Assembly (NCBI RefSeq): GCF_020740795.1
Contig: NC_067312.1
Span: 35,998,905-36,062,904 of the forward strand
From: Apus apus
Taxonomy: Eukaryota; Chordata; Aves; Apodiformes; Apodidae
Length of the DNA stretch: 64,000 nt
Direction: 5' to 3'
Part shown: one piece after another, positions 14,501 to 29,500 of the stretch
Numbering within the stretch: the stretch's first letter is position 1
How the letters are laid out: every line of letters starts with the position of its first letter
Program-made: the position numbers and the translations under genes
The notes under the pieces: model-generated
Seen by the model: the letters and a program-made list of their open reading frames with translations, nothing else
Told to the model about the DNA's origin: nothing
Databases searched by the model: none

Positions 14501-17500
14501 TTCCCACACAGCTCAGAAGCTTTTTGCTTTGTCATATCAGAAAGCTAAACTCTGGATGACAAATTTCACTTTTTCCCCAACACATACATTCACCAAGTGT
14601 TAGAACAGATGCATCAGTAATCACCCCAAAATGAATAAAAGGGACAGTGGAGAAAGAGAGGTGTGGCACATTTGCATGCACACAGTCTTCACTGTGATTT
14701 CAGGCAAAAATTAAAGAAAAACACACATTTGTAGATGTATAGTTCTCATCAGTGCCAAAAGAATGGGATATACTGTTGCTTCGTCTTCCACATTCACCCT
14801 CATCAAAATATCACCACTGGGAATCCAGAACAGCTGGAAAGGATCGTACCCTGGAAGACAAAAGCCTGTAATTGTGGTGGTGTCCCTTTCAAAAGCTGCC
14901 TGAAGTCATCGTCATCCATTTTTAGTGAAGCAGTGAACTCAGAGCAAGACTCTGTATTAAGCTCACTGTACTCCTCCTGTCCACTCTTGCCTTTATTCAC
15001 ACTTTATTCCACATGTGCAACCCAGAAAAGGAAATTGTACCGTTTCTTCACATTGTCTTTAATATTATTTTAGATACTACCAATACATTTCAGAGGGCTT
15101 TGTTGAGTTACACATACATCAGTACCTGAAGGCTCATTAGAGACAATTGGCAGAAATAGATACTATCCTCCTACTTCTTTCATACCTGTCTTTTTTTTTT
15201 TTAAATAATGCAAGCAAAGATTAATATTTACTCACTTAAAACAGAAAGCACAGCAAGTAGGAAAGAAGTCTTAAAGATGCTATCTGTTATAAATCTAAAA
15301 AACAACTGTGGAAAAACAGGCAATCATGCAGATTGAGTAACTCTTTTATGTTGTCGAAGTTCACTCATCCTACCTAAATGCAGCAAACAATGGAGAAACT
15401 GATGCCAAAACTAAGTTTCAGGGGTCCAGGAAGCAGTCATGGCAAGAACACATACTAAACACTTGTGGCTGCATTACTTTTTGGCAGATGACCCAAGACA
15501 TTAGCAAAAGGAAGGTCCAAACAGTCCAATAACTTTAGTAAATTATGTGAGGAAACTGTTTCCTTTGAAATTGGAATACACTCTTGACAGAAAACAGGTA
15601 GATATTCATGTCTAGGGATATTGAGTTTGGGTGGTAATAGTTTTAACTTTCACAAAATGAATACAGTGATTTGTCTGTGCACTCTGACTAGGAACAAAAC
15701 TTCATACTCCTCTCCCCCAAGAGAGCAGTCAAAATGTAATTAGATCTGTCATGAAGTACTAGAATGCCATCCTCACGGCAAGCCTGGGAGCTCTCAGATT
15801 TCAGCACGTTAACACAATCACTGCATTTTACACACACTCGTTATAGATTTTGTGACTTAGTAAAGCAAGACCTAGAAAGGTGCAAGCATACCTGCTGCAC
15901 CTAACCAGCAATGATGGGGCAAATTCCTGTCTTTTACATTTTAGCTTGTATAGCACTACCATATATCAAGCAGATATATGGTATCAAGCAAGCTTGATAT
16001 TTATTCAAAATGAGACTGAAAGGCAGAATGGTATTTCAGGTAACTAAAAAAATCTAAAATATTTACATATCAGTAATGGAATAATTACTCTGTAAGCCAT
16101 AAAGATTAATCAGTTTAAGCAGACAATGCTGTTTCTGCATGTGAAACCTGTTTGAATGTTTAATATCAATATTACTGCAGGCAGATGCAAACAGGCTTAG
16201 CCTGTGCTTAGGGTGCAGATGAGGTCAGAAAACCCTGAATGGGATGAAGCAGGCAGAGGCAACAGAATGGATTTACCTATTCTAGTGCTGAACTGCATTC
16301 AAGGCTTTCAGGTCTATTATAAACTGGAGAGCAACACCTTGGAAAGAATGCTTATTCCATAGGGAGGCAGTGAGTTAAGCCAATATCCTTTCTAGACTGA
16401 CGAGTATCAAGAGATGATTGTATGGATGACAGGTATCATTACATGTTTTCTTCTTGCACATTCACACTATACAGGAGCAAACTTCACACAAATGACTACT
16501 TGGGGAGACAGAAGAGATTCAGAAAAACTGTTTATTTAGATACTGCATAGGTGGCAAGACTGGTGGCCATAAGAAAAACTACAAATAAGGGCATTAGAGG
16601 AAGGAATAAGGGAATTAACAAGTTCTGAACACATCTCAGTATATACAAATTGCCTGCTGAAATAACAAGGAATCAATTACCAAATATCTCAACTCTCAGT
16701 AATATAACACATCTAAAATGAAGAACGATTCAGTGTAAAATAATTGTCAGGCTGTTCAACAGTCCAGGACATACCATTGCTATGCCAAAAAATGGAAAAT
16801 GTGCATCCTTGCAAAGGAGCTGTTGAATCAAATTTTATTTTGTGTCAGTACTCTTAAACATGCAATATCTCAAATGGAGAGACTTAATTTACAAAAAAAA
16901 AATCCAAGCTCCCCAGTTATAAACTCCCATGGACTTTCACTTCGGATACAGATGTCATGTCTAGCCTCTACACAATATAGAGCTAAGGCAAAATCTTGGC
17001 TAAGTACCACAAAATCTAAGAAAATTTAGATTTAATTCAAATGCTGATTACTTCAATACTAAACAGAAAAATGTGATAGCCTTTACTAATTGCTCCTATT
17101 CCAGCTAATAGTTTACATGCATATACTCCACTGAGGGACAGTAAAGTCCAGCTGAGTGACAGAGATAAAAAGAAGCAGAGAAATAAAGGAGAGGCCTGAA
17201 ACATCCATGAAAATAGAAAGGAACCTGAGCTATTTTTAAAAGTGAAAAGTTTCTCAATAATGAGGGCCAAAGTTGCTCTCCTTCACGCCATTGCAAAGCA
17301 TGGTTAAGTCCAGAGGGCCAACTGAGCCATGTCAGCAGCACAGAAACTATCATAAACTAAACATTAATATGTTGAACTCTCTTTAGAGAAAATGGTGAAA
17401 CAGATATAAGTACTTGGGGAAAAAAAGGACTGAGAAGGATTTGTGCAAGTCAATTTGAATGCTTAAATAACTTTTTAAATAATTTCTGAGATGTGATTTC

Positions 17501-20500
17501 ATCAATTACAACAGAAAAAGTTTCCCATGAGTTTGTGCTAAATTGACAGCTGTTGTCTTTACCTCTGCTAAGACAGAGCATGCTGGAAAACGAGAACAGA
17601 AGTTGTTGCTCAGAGCCAAAACAGTGTGCCTCCCATTTGATACCAAGAAGCTGCTGTGTAGTGCAAGATGCCCTACAAGGTTTCTCTTTAGTAAAAAACT
17701 GAAAATACTGTGTCTCTGCTCACGAGTTTTCCACCAGTGAATGTCACATAATTTACAGCTCCCCACCACAACACATGCCCCCCCCCAAAAAAAATAAATA
17801 AACCAACAACAACAAAAAAAACCCAAGAAACCAAACACCTAGGATTTCCTTATTTCTACCAGTAGAACCAAAAACAAGACTAAGTGACCACGTAGATTTT
17901 GCCAAAAGACACTGTATTTAGTCCAAGGGCTGCTGGCTCCATTGGCATCTGGGCTATGTGCCCTGCAGATTGTGCTCCTTCCCAAGCACCACTTCACAGG
18001 AGCACAGCAATGCAGACTCTTTGCCAATAAACAAGTCCAGTAAGGGGGACCCAAAAGAAGGAGAGAAGTTCAGTTACCACTTGTTCTGTAGGCAAAGGAC
18101 ACTGATGTAAATGACAGCAAGCTCATGTTGACTTAGTCTCTGCTGCCAAACTAGCTGAAGAAGTGCTGTATTGTTCTTCCAGTCAGAAACAGTCGAACTG
18201 TGAAAATGATGTAGCTATTGCTACCTGAAAGACACACAAATGTAAACCAGAAATCATGCTGTATAAACATACTTTAATGGCAGGTATCTCCCTCAAAGGT
18301 TAGAACCAGGACAGAAAAGTCTGCAAAATGAGAGGCATAAGCCGCAGACAGGATTTTCTGTGAGAGCTTGTCTTTGTTCTCTCTTTGAATTAGGGCTACT
18401 TTACCTTGTTGCATGACACAAAGAAGAAATAAAACTGTCTAAGCAGAAGGCTGAATAGGATGTTTGCACTGAACAGTGTCTTCAGGTGTTTCTTTACCAT
18501 AAACACAAGAAGAAAACTGCTACACAGAGAGGCTTCTTTGATACCTGTATTAAAGCCTTTCAAGTCCAGTGTGGAAAACTTACTCTGTTTTTTATAAGAT
18601 AGTAAGTCCATTGCTGCCACACCAAATCACATATAACAGACAAGAAACAAGCCTTCGAAAATCTTTCATCTGAAGATATGTATTGATAGAAATCCCGGAG
18701 AACTGCAGTTTTGTGCTGGAACTGGCAGGACTGACTTCAGAATCTGTGCAGAAATTTGTTTCTACATCCTCAACACTTCTGACTGTTATTAAAAACACTA
18801 AGAGTGATAACCTGGCTTTCCGGATCCTGGAGAAAAACCTAGCAACAAAGTAGAAACAAGCATCTCAATTTTCAAGAAGGAAAAGAAGGAAGACCCTGGT
18901 AATACAGGCCTGTCAGTCTCACTTCAGTGTGTGGTAAAATTATCAAGTAGATTTCTCTGGGAGTTTTAGAAAAAAAATTGGTAGAAAATAAGGGTCATTA
19001 GTCATAGCCAGCATGAGTCCATGAAGGGAAAGTCCTGTTTAACTTAATTTCCTTTTATGACAAGGTCACCAATCTTGTAACCATGGGAAGACAACAGTTA
19101 CATTTTTTTTTTTTCTCTTATCAAAACTTTTGATACTCTCATAGTATCCTTCTGTTCCATAATACATTAGGTGAACAACTGTGACAGGTCGGGCTCAAAG
19201 GTTTATAGTAAACAGTCATATCAGGTTGACAGCCAATCACCAATGGGATTCCCCAGGGCTCAATTTTAGGGCTAGTGCTCTTTAATATTTTTTGATAATT
19301 ATCTGAAGTTGAATGTACATTAAGTAAGATTGCCAATGGTAATAAACTAGGAGGAGCTGTGGACTCCCTTGAAGGTAGAGAGGCCTTATAGATAGATCTG
19401 GATAGGCTAGAGCGCTGAGCAACCACTATCTGCATGAAATTTAACAAAAGCAAGTGCAGGATTCGCTACCTGAGACAGGGTAATCCTGGTTACATACACA
19501 AACTGGGGAAAGAGAGGCTGGAGATCAGCCCCATGGAAAAAGATCTGAGGATTTGGGTTGGTGGCAAGTTGACTTTGAGTCAACAGTGTGCCCTACCGAC
19601 CACAAGGGCCAACGATGTCCTGGGGTGCATCAAGCACAGCATTGCTGGCCAGTGAAGCGAGGCAACTGTCTGTCCCACTCTGCACTGCACTGGAGCTGCC
19701 CCATCTCAGGTGCTATGTGCAGTTTTGGGTATAAAATGACATCAAACTATTAGATTGTGTCCACAGGAGGGACAACAAGATGAAAGGCCTCAAGCGCAAG
19801 ACTTACGAGGAGCATCTGAGGTCACCTGGTTTGTTCATCTTGGAGAAGAGAAACTGAGGGGTGACCTCATGGAGGTCTACAACTTCTTCACAGGTGGGAT
19901 AACAGAAGTGGAGGTACTGATTTTCTCTCTCTGGTGGCCAGGAATAGGACACAAGGAAATGGAATGAAGCTGCATCAGGGAAAATTCAGATTAGTCAGGG
20001 GAAGTTCAGACTAGACATTAGGAAAAGATTCTTCTCTTCAAGGAGTGTGCAGACAATGCTTTTAGTCAAACGGTTTAGTTTTAGGTAGCCCTGTGCGGAG
20101 AAGGGTATTGGCCTCATTGTGCATTCAGAACATTTAAACTGGTCTACAACAGGATAACTTGAGATGGAAATAGGGTCCTGTGTTTTTTAATTGGATCTGA
20201 GCCTGGTGCTGTAGTAAAAACAAAGGCTTCTGCAAAACAATTTCCAAGAACATGAGTTCACCAACTGCTCCAGCTTTCAGAAAGCATAAGACAAGCACTG
20301 ATGAAACCTTGCCAGAAGGTCTCCAACATCTGCTTGCTATAACCTATGTAATTTCTAATACACTCTGAATAATGCAAGCCAAGAAAAAAAAAAAAGGGGG
20401 AAAAAAAAAATACCTATTTACAAACAATTCCTTCACTCTTACATTAAATTTCTCCCTCCCCATGCAAAAGGAAAGGCAAGTTGTCTACTGCTCCTAGTTT

Positions 20501-23500
20501 TCTATTAAATTTGCAACCTGAAGTGCTATGAGGGAGTCTGGTTAGCAACATGGTAATACAGTCTAACGATATAAATTACTTAATAGCATGGAAAGATCAT
20601 AAGCTGCTCTAGGATAATTCCAGGCAAATTTTGCGTAACTTTTAAAAGAGACAATCACCTTGTTTTGCCAGGACAGAAGTTATTGAGCTGTTAAAAAAAA
20701 AAGTGAAATTAAGTGAGTTATGCATTAGGAAAAAAATAAGTCTCCTGTTGAACTATTGATTGTATAAAAGAATTCCAGCCATGAGGAAGCTGTCAGAAAT
20801 TCTGAAAATATTATCAGCTTTCTATTTCTGGAAATGGAAACATGGACAATCACTCATTTTTCACCACTGACAGGCATCTCCAGAGTTCCAAAATAAGAAC
20901 ACAGTCAGACCTTCTAGAAACAGATTCATTTAGGCAATTCTTTAAGCAATCTTAAGGTCTTCCACTCGTGTCTGTGATGATGCTCTAATGCTAAAAGCAC
21001 ACATAACAGTTGATGGTCACTACTACTATGCTCTTTATCATTAACATTTCTATAAATCTACTTGAGATCTCTTTTTAAACATTAATCAACTATTAAAGAT
21101 GTTTTATGAGGCACAATGAACAACTTCATAAATTATTTGCATGTATCTCATCAAATATGAAAATGCACATGGAATTTTAAAAAAAAAATTTCTTTTGGTA
21201 TGATATTTAGCTAGCACAAAAGCTACTATTTTATCCCTTCTTAGAAATGAAAGACAGCAAGTTTAGAACTCAAAAAATACATTAAGACTAAGAGTTCTTC
21301 AATTACAGATCATTACTTTTAATGCAAGTACCACACAAAAGTCAATACATTAGAAAATATGTCACATCAGGTAATCACGTGTCCTTCTAGGCTTGAAATT
21401 TATTTACAAAGCCATGGCATTACCTAGCACTGATTCATTTTTGGCCAGAATAGCTATCAAATATGCCACTGCAGGGGAAGTTGAAAACACAGGTGCAGCA
21501 GCATCACCTGTGACAAAGCCACCGCTAATGATGACCTGTGATTATCCATGGCCACTGGCAGCATGACAGACAACCAAATACAGAAGGTAACTCGTGGTAA
21601 AAAGAATCTCCTAAGAAGCACTAAAACACCACATCCATGGATGTCCCTAGTGCAGAAGGCCACCACCCAGGGCTCAAATTCCTCAGGAGATCAGAGTGAG
21701 TATCCTCCACCCTGAGTTCTGTTCTGTCACGCTGCATCAGACAGGATGGATGAGGTCCTTGGATGTGGTACAACCCATGCCTGTGTCAGTCAAGAGAAAT
21801 CTCAGAACTCAGTTATCTACCTGCTATGCCTATCTCGCATGGTAAAGAAGTTCTAGACTGTATTTCATTGAGCAGTGTGGTTCTGTCCTGGCAACCAACC
21901 CACCCAATTCTCCCATGACTGCTGCTTTCACCAAAAACTATGAATGGTTTTTACTTAAAATTGGCAGGTCAGCTGATTGCGCCTAACCAGGTGAAGTCAC
22001 CCCTCACTGCCCTTTCATTTTTTCCTGACAATCAGATTGACTGGCTTTCTGAAATGCAAGAGATCATGTTAAAATGGTCATACAGTTTTGTGTCCTTTCT
22101 TATTTCTATATGTATCTGTCAAACTTTCCAAATTGCCAGCATACCAGGCTGACAGGAATTTTAATTGCTCTATTTTCCTTTTGCCTAATCTATACAATTA
22201 GTTCCTATGTGGTCGTTTTTATGCAGAACAACACAAATTATTCTGAAAGTTTAAATTCAGCAAATCTTACATAATCACCAAAGTCTTAGAGCCTTTTACG
22301 TTAATTCCTGATCAAATCCCTATGTTGATCCCTGAGTATAAAAAATACCTTTCAGCTAACACGATGCTATAAACATAGTGTTGTTAAATACTGTAATTGA
22401 GAAAGCAAACCAATATTTTTAAAGCAGTTTCTGGAAATGCTATGAATAGTGAAGGAGCGTTTCTCCAGGATTTTTCCATTTAGAGGAAGCAGGGCTATGT
22501 AAACAATGTAAACAATTTGTGAGCCCAGTAAGGAACTCCCTCCAGCCCTTCTGACAGTCAGCTAGGATCTTGGAAGGTACACCTTGTTAATTCATATTGA
22601 AAATACATTTCCTGCAGGTTTCCCATCAAAAAAAGTCTCAGCAGGAGACAGGTATGTGGAGGGGAAAAAAGCTGCAAGCTGAGAGCAGATGCTCTCAGAT
22701 GTATAAAGAGGTATGAGAAAAATGCTGGGGGCTGGAAGCAGCAAGAGAAGCACCTGAAAATAAAAGGCGCAAATGTGTTTAGACAGAGGATGGGGAGAAA
22801 ACACACAGGAAGACAAAGAAGATAGGTCTGGCCTTAGATAAGAGGACAGACAGTGTAGAGGGGTATTGACGGATCGGGGGGAATTATGGAAAGCCCTTAG
22901 AGGCAAAGGACACTCAGGGCTTAAGTGGGAAGGAATAAGTGTGGGAGAATCATTTACTTGCAGGTACATGAGCTCACGATAACTTGCTACCCAGAGGTAT
23001 TCATTCCCTCTAAAACTCAAATATAAAAGATAGAAAGCACATCTGTGTGCAGCCTTTTAATGTTAAGTAGTGTGCTTAATAAGATTTACAATGAAAATAA
23101 AAGTGAATGTTTGAAATCCTTCATTCCTGTCTTTTGACTTGTGCAAAGCTGGTCATTGGACAGACTTGAAAGCCTCACCAGTTGTGTTTACTGGGAATGC
23201 ATGTGCACATCTCAAGCCAACTGAATGTTAGAAATCAATGAACTTTTGCCATCTTGCATATGGAAATAACTGTTTTGATAACAACATTGTGATTATTTTT
23301 TCATAAATATTTCTGGACAGGCTGCTCTCAGATGATGCAATCTGAAGATTTCTGATGTAATATTCCTCTTTAGCACTGCACATAAACCTCACATAAACCT
23401 CAGATCTCATTGATGAAACCAAAGGTGAAAAATGAAACATTCAAGTGAGGAAACACTGGAATTACTGTTGTCTATAGCAGATCGGTCCAGCCCTGTTGTT

Positions 23501-26500
23501 GATGTGCAGTATGGTACAGCCTACCTTACACAGTCAAGCATCAATTTTTCCACAGGTACAGACTCACTTGAGAGCCACAGTTTCAAAGAATTTGGATGGT
23601 TTGCTTTTGTTTTATTTTGGAACTGTTAGCATGTTTTGCTGTAAACACGTTATTAAAAACAGCTGCAGGCACATCACTGTTATGGATGTTGATTAGGAAT
23701 AAGTATGTGGGAATAAGTGGCAACTGCAGGCAATATTTAGATCGCGACATCTTGGGCTCAAGTCTGTAGTTTGTCTCTGTTGGCTGGCAACTGGATCTGA
23801 GCAAGCCGGAGCAACCTTAAGCTATGTCACCTCTTCTTATATGTCTGATCATATCGAACACCTTAAAGGAATTCAGTCTCAGGCACATAGGAAAATCTAA
23901 ATATTTGGCATTAAGTTTTATCAAACCATGGTGCAATGGATCTCACTGCCTGGATTTGGTGATTTCCTTCTCACCTAGGAAAACACCTGCTTTTTCACCT
24001 CCTTACATTCTTCAGAAGGAGATTTTTCTGCCAGTTATGGGGTTATTCTGCAATATTTGAGTGCACTGAAAACAGAAAATTCATAGTATTTTCAGACTCT
24101 GACATGGTGAAGATTAATGTATGGCTACACAGTAAAAAACACTTCTGTTTCTCTGGCTAACAGATTATTTTCAATTAAAGCTACCATGAAACATCTGCAA
24201 GAGCTGCTGAACACCACATTTTCTAACAATCTTTACAGAGGTTTACACTGAAAACAGAAATTCTTTCTGCATCATGCGGTATCAGTTTCAGTCCTTTCCT
24301 CACTTTTGCTGTCTCTGTCACACACACAAACAAACCACACCAAAAAAAAAGCAAAAAAAAAGAAAAAAACACCCACTTGTATTCACATTTAACTGAAGTT
24401 TGTTGCCAGGCAAATTAATTCCAGGAACAGAATGAAACATTATCCTAAACTGAAAGGCAATATGCAACAAATGCAAACATATTTAAGCAACAGCTCTACC
24501 TGCTTTGATTTTTCTTCCAAAATAAACGTCAAACAAAAGCAAATCACAGAGCAATGACCAGGACTAACAGAGGACTTGAAGGCCAGCAGCCAGCCAGACC
24601 TACGAACCCACAAAACTGCTTGACATGCAATGCTTCGCAATGCCCGGTTTCTCACTGAGCTATGGTAAACTATTCAGTTCAAAGTATTTACCACAGTATC
24701 TCCACATTTATCCAACAGTAAACTGTAGAAATAGCTGTAACTAAAATCAGCTTGCTGCCATCTTATGGTGAGAAGTTCAGGATACTAAACAACCACAAAT
24801 ATAATTATTGCTTGCTCCTATTATCTAGGGTTTTACCTCACATTAAGGCAATACAATATTACTTCTGCAGTAATATTACTTAAAAACAAGCAGGTTTGTG
24901 ATCTCACAGGGAATGAGGATCCTTTTCACAAATCCCCTTCCACTGACCGTTGCCTGCAGTAGTCAGTATAGTGACTGTGAGAGGAACAAAGTGGCTTCAA
25001 TATTAAGTACTAGCTATTATTTTACTCGGAAAAATACACCAATCCAGCAACAAGAAAACATACTTCAGAATCCATCTATTTGCATGAACTGTAAATAGGA
25101 GAAACAAAACACAAAGTTAGGAAAGGCAGAATGTGATACTTATTAGGCAGAACAAGGTCAGTTTAACCAAGCCAGAACTGCATGAGTATAAATGGATACC
25201 ACTCCCCTCACTTTCTCCTGCCAGTTAGTCTTGAGTCACCTGTTCTTTGCACTTAGCGTTTGCAGCTAAATAACATTCCCCACAGAGTGACATATCCTGG
25301 GACATGAGAAATCAGTACATGATAATTCCAAGGGAATATACAGAATTCACATACCCAAGTAATTTCTTCCCGTATTTCAATGAGAAGCAGCAAATTTTTC
25401 ACAACATATCCAAACTAACGGCAAAGATAAAGAATACAGATAGGCAATTAATCTTAAGCACACTGGGGTATTAGATTTGACACTCAGAATAACCAACAGA
25501 AAGATTACAGCAATTTGCAAGCCTCTAGCTCATTTAATCCAACCATAACTAGCTCTTGATCAGCTGAGGTTGACTCACATGAAAAATTAGTGAGAGAGCT
25601 GCTATTTCAAACATTTAGATGAACATGCTCACAGTAAGATTACTCAGAAGGCAAGGCTGCCATAGTTCCAGTGAGCACCCAGCAATGCTAGGGATACAAA
25701 ATGCAGGTCTGCACATTACTCTGGAAGACAAATCAACAAAAAGTCAGATGCACAATTTGCAGAATGCTTTACGAGGCTGAAAAAAAAAAATACAATACTC
25801 ATATGCAGTAGAGTAATTCTTTTCCTTAGAGAACAGAAAATACAGATTTCCTGGTCCACTCAAACGTAAGTTTCATGGTGGCCTGAAAAGCAAAGCCTCT
25901 AGAGAGGAAACTGAAAACGGTTGAAAGTCACAAGTTCCCAGCTGATTTCAGAAACCCAACATCTATGCCAATACCTATCTTCAAAAACCTGCCAAGAGCA
26001 GATAGCTCTGCCATCATGACAGTGACATAAGTTTTAATGGAAAAACAGTCATTTTTTTGACAGCTGTTGTCCATCAGAAGGTACTGATGGAAATGATCCA
26101 TGAAAATAGGTTGATTTTTAGGCAATTTAAAAACATTTTTGTTTTTAAAGTCAAACAGGTGTGTTTTCCTGTTAATCTGTCTTCAAACTTTCATAGATCA
26201 AGATTTTAATTGCATGTTCTGGCATGTTATTTTTTTTAACCATTAGCATTCCCCACTATTTGAGAAATAATGGTTGCAAAAAATATTAACTGATCATTCA
26301 TACTATTTCCAAATCTAAACCTGCTAAGCAGTGGGGAGAGGCCTTTGAGACAAATGTTGAGCAAAGCTTACTCTCCTGACCAGCACTACCACAGAGATTG
26401 TTTCTCCTGCTGCAGAAAATCTGGAAAGAAAGTCAGTACAGCTGGTCAAGCCTCAGGAAATTATTCTTGGCTCACACCAATTGTTTGCATCTTTCTCCAA

Positions 26501-29500
26501 GATCAACAGCTTTGATTTTCAAGAACCATCTGTTCATTCTCCCTAAGCACCTAATTATATTGAAGAGTGAGTGTATGACCCCTCAATATTGGTTTCAGCC
26601 CTGGTCTTTACTGGTATGACCAGCATTCAGCAATTCCAGGTCTCTGTCATCAGCGGCAAAGTCTGGGGCAAAACTTATCCTTGGTGGAGGAGAAGCAGGT
26701 TAGAAACATTTAAACAGCATACACAGGTCCATGGAGGATCCAGAAGCACTGAGGGATTTGACCCATGTAATTTTTAAGACATTTTCTTCATCATTGAAGT
26801 TTTGACAATAACAGGGAGGTTCCTAAGGGCTGGGAGAAAGTAAATGTCCCTCCTTTCTCCAAGGAAGGCAAAAAGGAGGATCTGGGGAGCTACAGGCCAG
26901 TTAGCCTCAATCCTGGTAAAGATGGCAGAATAAATAATCCTGAAAAACCAATTCCAGACACTGGCTATCAAAAGGGCTGGAGGACGTAACTTCAGAGGGG
27001 CTACAACAGGATGAAGTAATAGGTTACTGTCATTAATATAATGAAATTCAACAAATGGAAATGCAAAGTGCTGCATTTGAAGAGGAATAACCCAACAGTA
27101 GTACAGTCTGACATCCAACCAGCTGGAAAGAAGTTTGTCAGAAAATGCTGTGGTGGTCCTGGGTAGACAAGCTGGCCAAGAGCAAGCCACATGCCCTTGT
27201 GGTGAAGGCCAGCAGCACTCCAGATCGCACAGAACAGAGCACTGCCAGCCCATCAAGAAAAGTGATCCCTCCTCTGCTTTGCACAAGGCATCTGAATGCT
27301 GTGTCCTCAGTATGAGATGTGGCCATACTGGAGCAAGGGGCCACAAACATTTTAAAGGACTGAAATATCTCCAATACGAGGAGAGACTGAAAAAGCTCAG
27401 AGAGAAAGCTCGCTCAGAGAGAAAGCTCGCTCAGAGAGAAAGCTCGCTCAGAGAGAAAGCTCGCTCAGAGAGAAAGCTCGCTCAGAGAGAAAGCTCGCTC
27501 AGAGAGAAAGCTCGCTCAGAGAGAAAGCTCGCTCAGAGAGAAAGCTCGCTCAGAGAGAAAGCTCGCTCAGAGAGAAAGCTCGCTCAGAGAGAAAGCTCGC
27601 TCAGAGAGAAAGCTCGCTCAGAGAGATCTTATGTGGCAGGGCTGCTCATAAAGAGGGAATCAGGCTCTTCTCAGTGCTACCCAGTAACAGAACAGTTATG
27701 CCACCCACAGAAGCAGGTAAGAAGTATTCCAAAACAACCTTTGCTACAGCATCACTCAACAAAAATATAGACAGCATCTGTGTCCTGTCCTCCACAGTTA
27801 CTTTTTTCTACATATTGATTCCTACTGCACTACATTTTTATTGCATTAATACAACATGCAAGACTGGGAAGTTACGTGTGTTTTTTTGCTGGTTTTACAC
27901 CTTTTCCAAATAAACTGTGTGCTGTACTGAAAGATAAGTATTTGGGCACTGCAGATCTGAGTTTTCAAGTAGTCTTTAGCAACTGCATCTCCCATTCATT
28001 TCAATGGGATTTGTAGCTACCCTTTACCAGCCCGTCTCTGCCCATATTTTCATTCTTCTATATCACCGTCTTCCCCAACATCATGAAAAATCAACTGCAC
28101 ACTTTACAGTCTTTAGAATGAAGGAAGGTGTTTCATAAAAGTGCATTAAGAGATTACTCTTTTTCCTGCTTTTGAGGTTTCTCACTAAATGTGAAGTATA
28201 CTTTAAATGTTTGCAGTGTTCATGAATACCAAAGGAATTGAGAAAAAAAAATGTAAATCTTGCTTTTGATTTACCACTCACTCTTTACAATCACTTAAAC
28301 ACTATATAGAGAGAACAGAGTACAGCAAGTGCGGATACGTCAACTTACACCAGTACTGTAAATACATAAAGCAGTAATGCCATCTAGTGACCTGATGCCA
28401 TGTTCTCTTTCTGCATTTTGGAGATACTTTATGAGAAAACCCACATTTTTTATAAATACTAAATGAAAAGAGAAGGGACCACAAGAAGGGTTAAAAATGT
28501 ATTGAAAAAACAAAGGACATCTGTTCTTGCAATTCTACAAGACTATGTCTATAATAGGCATTTAATTCTATCACACTTTACTTGTGCTTAGTAACAAATT
28601 GACTTGTAGAAGGTAATAGACAATGTGTGACAGCAGTCAGTGGAAAATTGCCAGTCTCTATGAGGAAGACAGAGAACTGAAGTCAAAGCCAGCACAGGCT
28701 TTGCATGTATGTATTTATTTTTAGAATCAATTTGATTCTTCTGTAAGAATAATGAAAATCTTCTGTTAGGATTTTAAGATGTTTTACTTTTATTGCAATT
28801 CTGGCCTTTACTAAAGCTCTTTCTTGGAATGCATTTGCCAGTTCATTAACCAATTATTTCCAATACAGCAAAAATTATGAAGGTTTAAGCATCTTCAGTA
28901 CCTGCTAGAAAATCCCACTCAGTTTTTTAAAAGCTGGTTTAAACCTAAAGCCAGAATGTCATTAAAACTAATAAAATAAACAGAACTCTATGGAAATAAT
29001 TTAACTCAGTTCTTGATCCCAAGTTTCTCAGTATTTGGTGTGCATGAAAACACTGTGGACTGTGAAAACAACATCACAAACTGATGAAAAGTGATTCTGC
29101 AAGTGCTTCCCATTTCAGGAGACTTCCACAGTTTGACATTTCCAGACTACTATATTTCGACTCTCCAAGCTACCAAAGTTTCAGTGTTGTCCGTAGTCAA
29201 GCACTTCCATTTTCAGAAGCTGTGCCTTGAAGATGGAGCCATTCTGACAGATACTCTCTCAAGTTCTTAAAGTGGTTTTCAGGCCAAATAACCTTCGTAA
29301 CTCCCAATGAAACTAGCTGCTACTGCAGTTACTCAGCACCTAGGTGTTTTATTTCACTTTACCCCTGAGAAATCCTCACAAGGACTACAACAGGCAATAA
29401 AAAAAAACCACTTTTCAGATACCTCTAGAAAGTGACTTCAGGACATCAAGACAGAGATGAGCAGAACATGCTACAATGTTAGACCTCCGTTACTAAAAAG

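Larger units (their letters stand above)
10226..18869 (-). other. SAXO1: SAXO1 intron 1, distal part
   Basis: Proximal to exon 2. It holds the microsatellites listed separately, A-rich and C/A-rich low-complexity DNA (17779-17823), and no exon, RNA gene or transposon that I can recognise. Confidence 0.6.

Noticed and set aside
27395-27626. CRISPR-like array
   Set aside because: The units are contiguous with no spacers, and this is vertebrate DNA. It is a minisatellite.
27135-27770. A 211-codon plus-strand frame with a 17-residue repeat ([17 protein letters not shown] pattern)
   Set aside because: The frame is open only because 17-bp units lacking stops cycle through all three phases. The flanks are CR1 remnants and no gene context exists.
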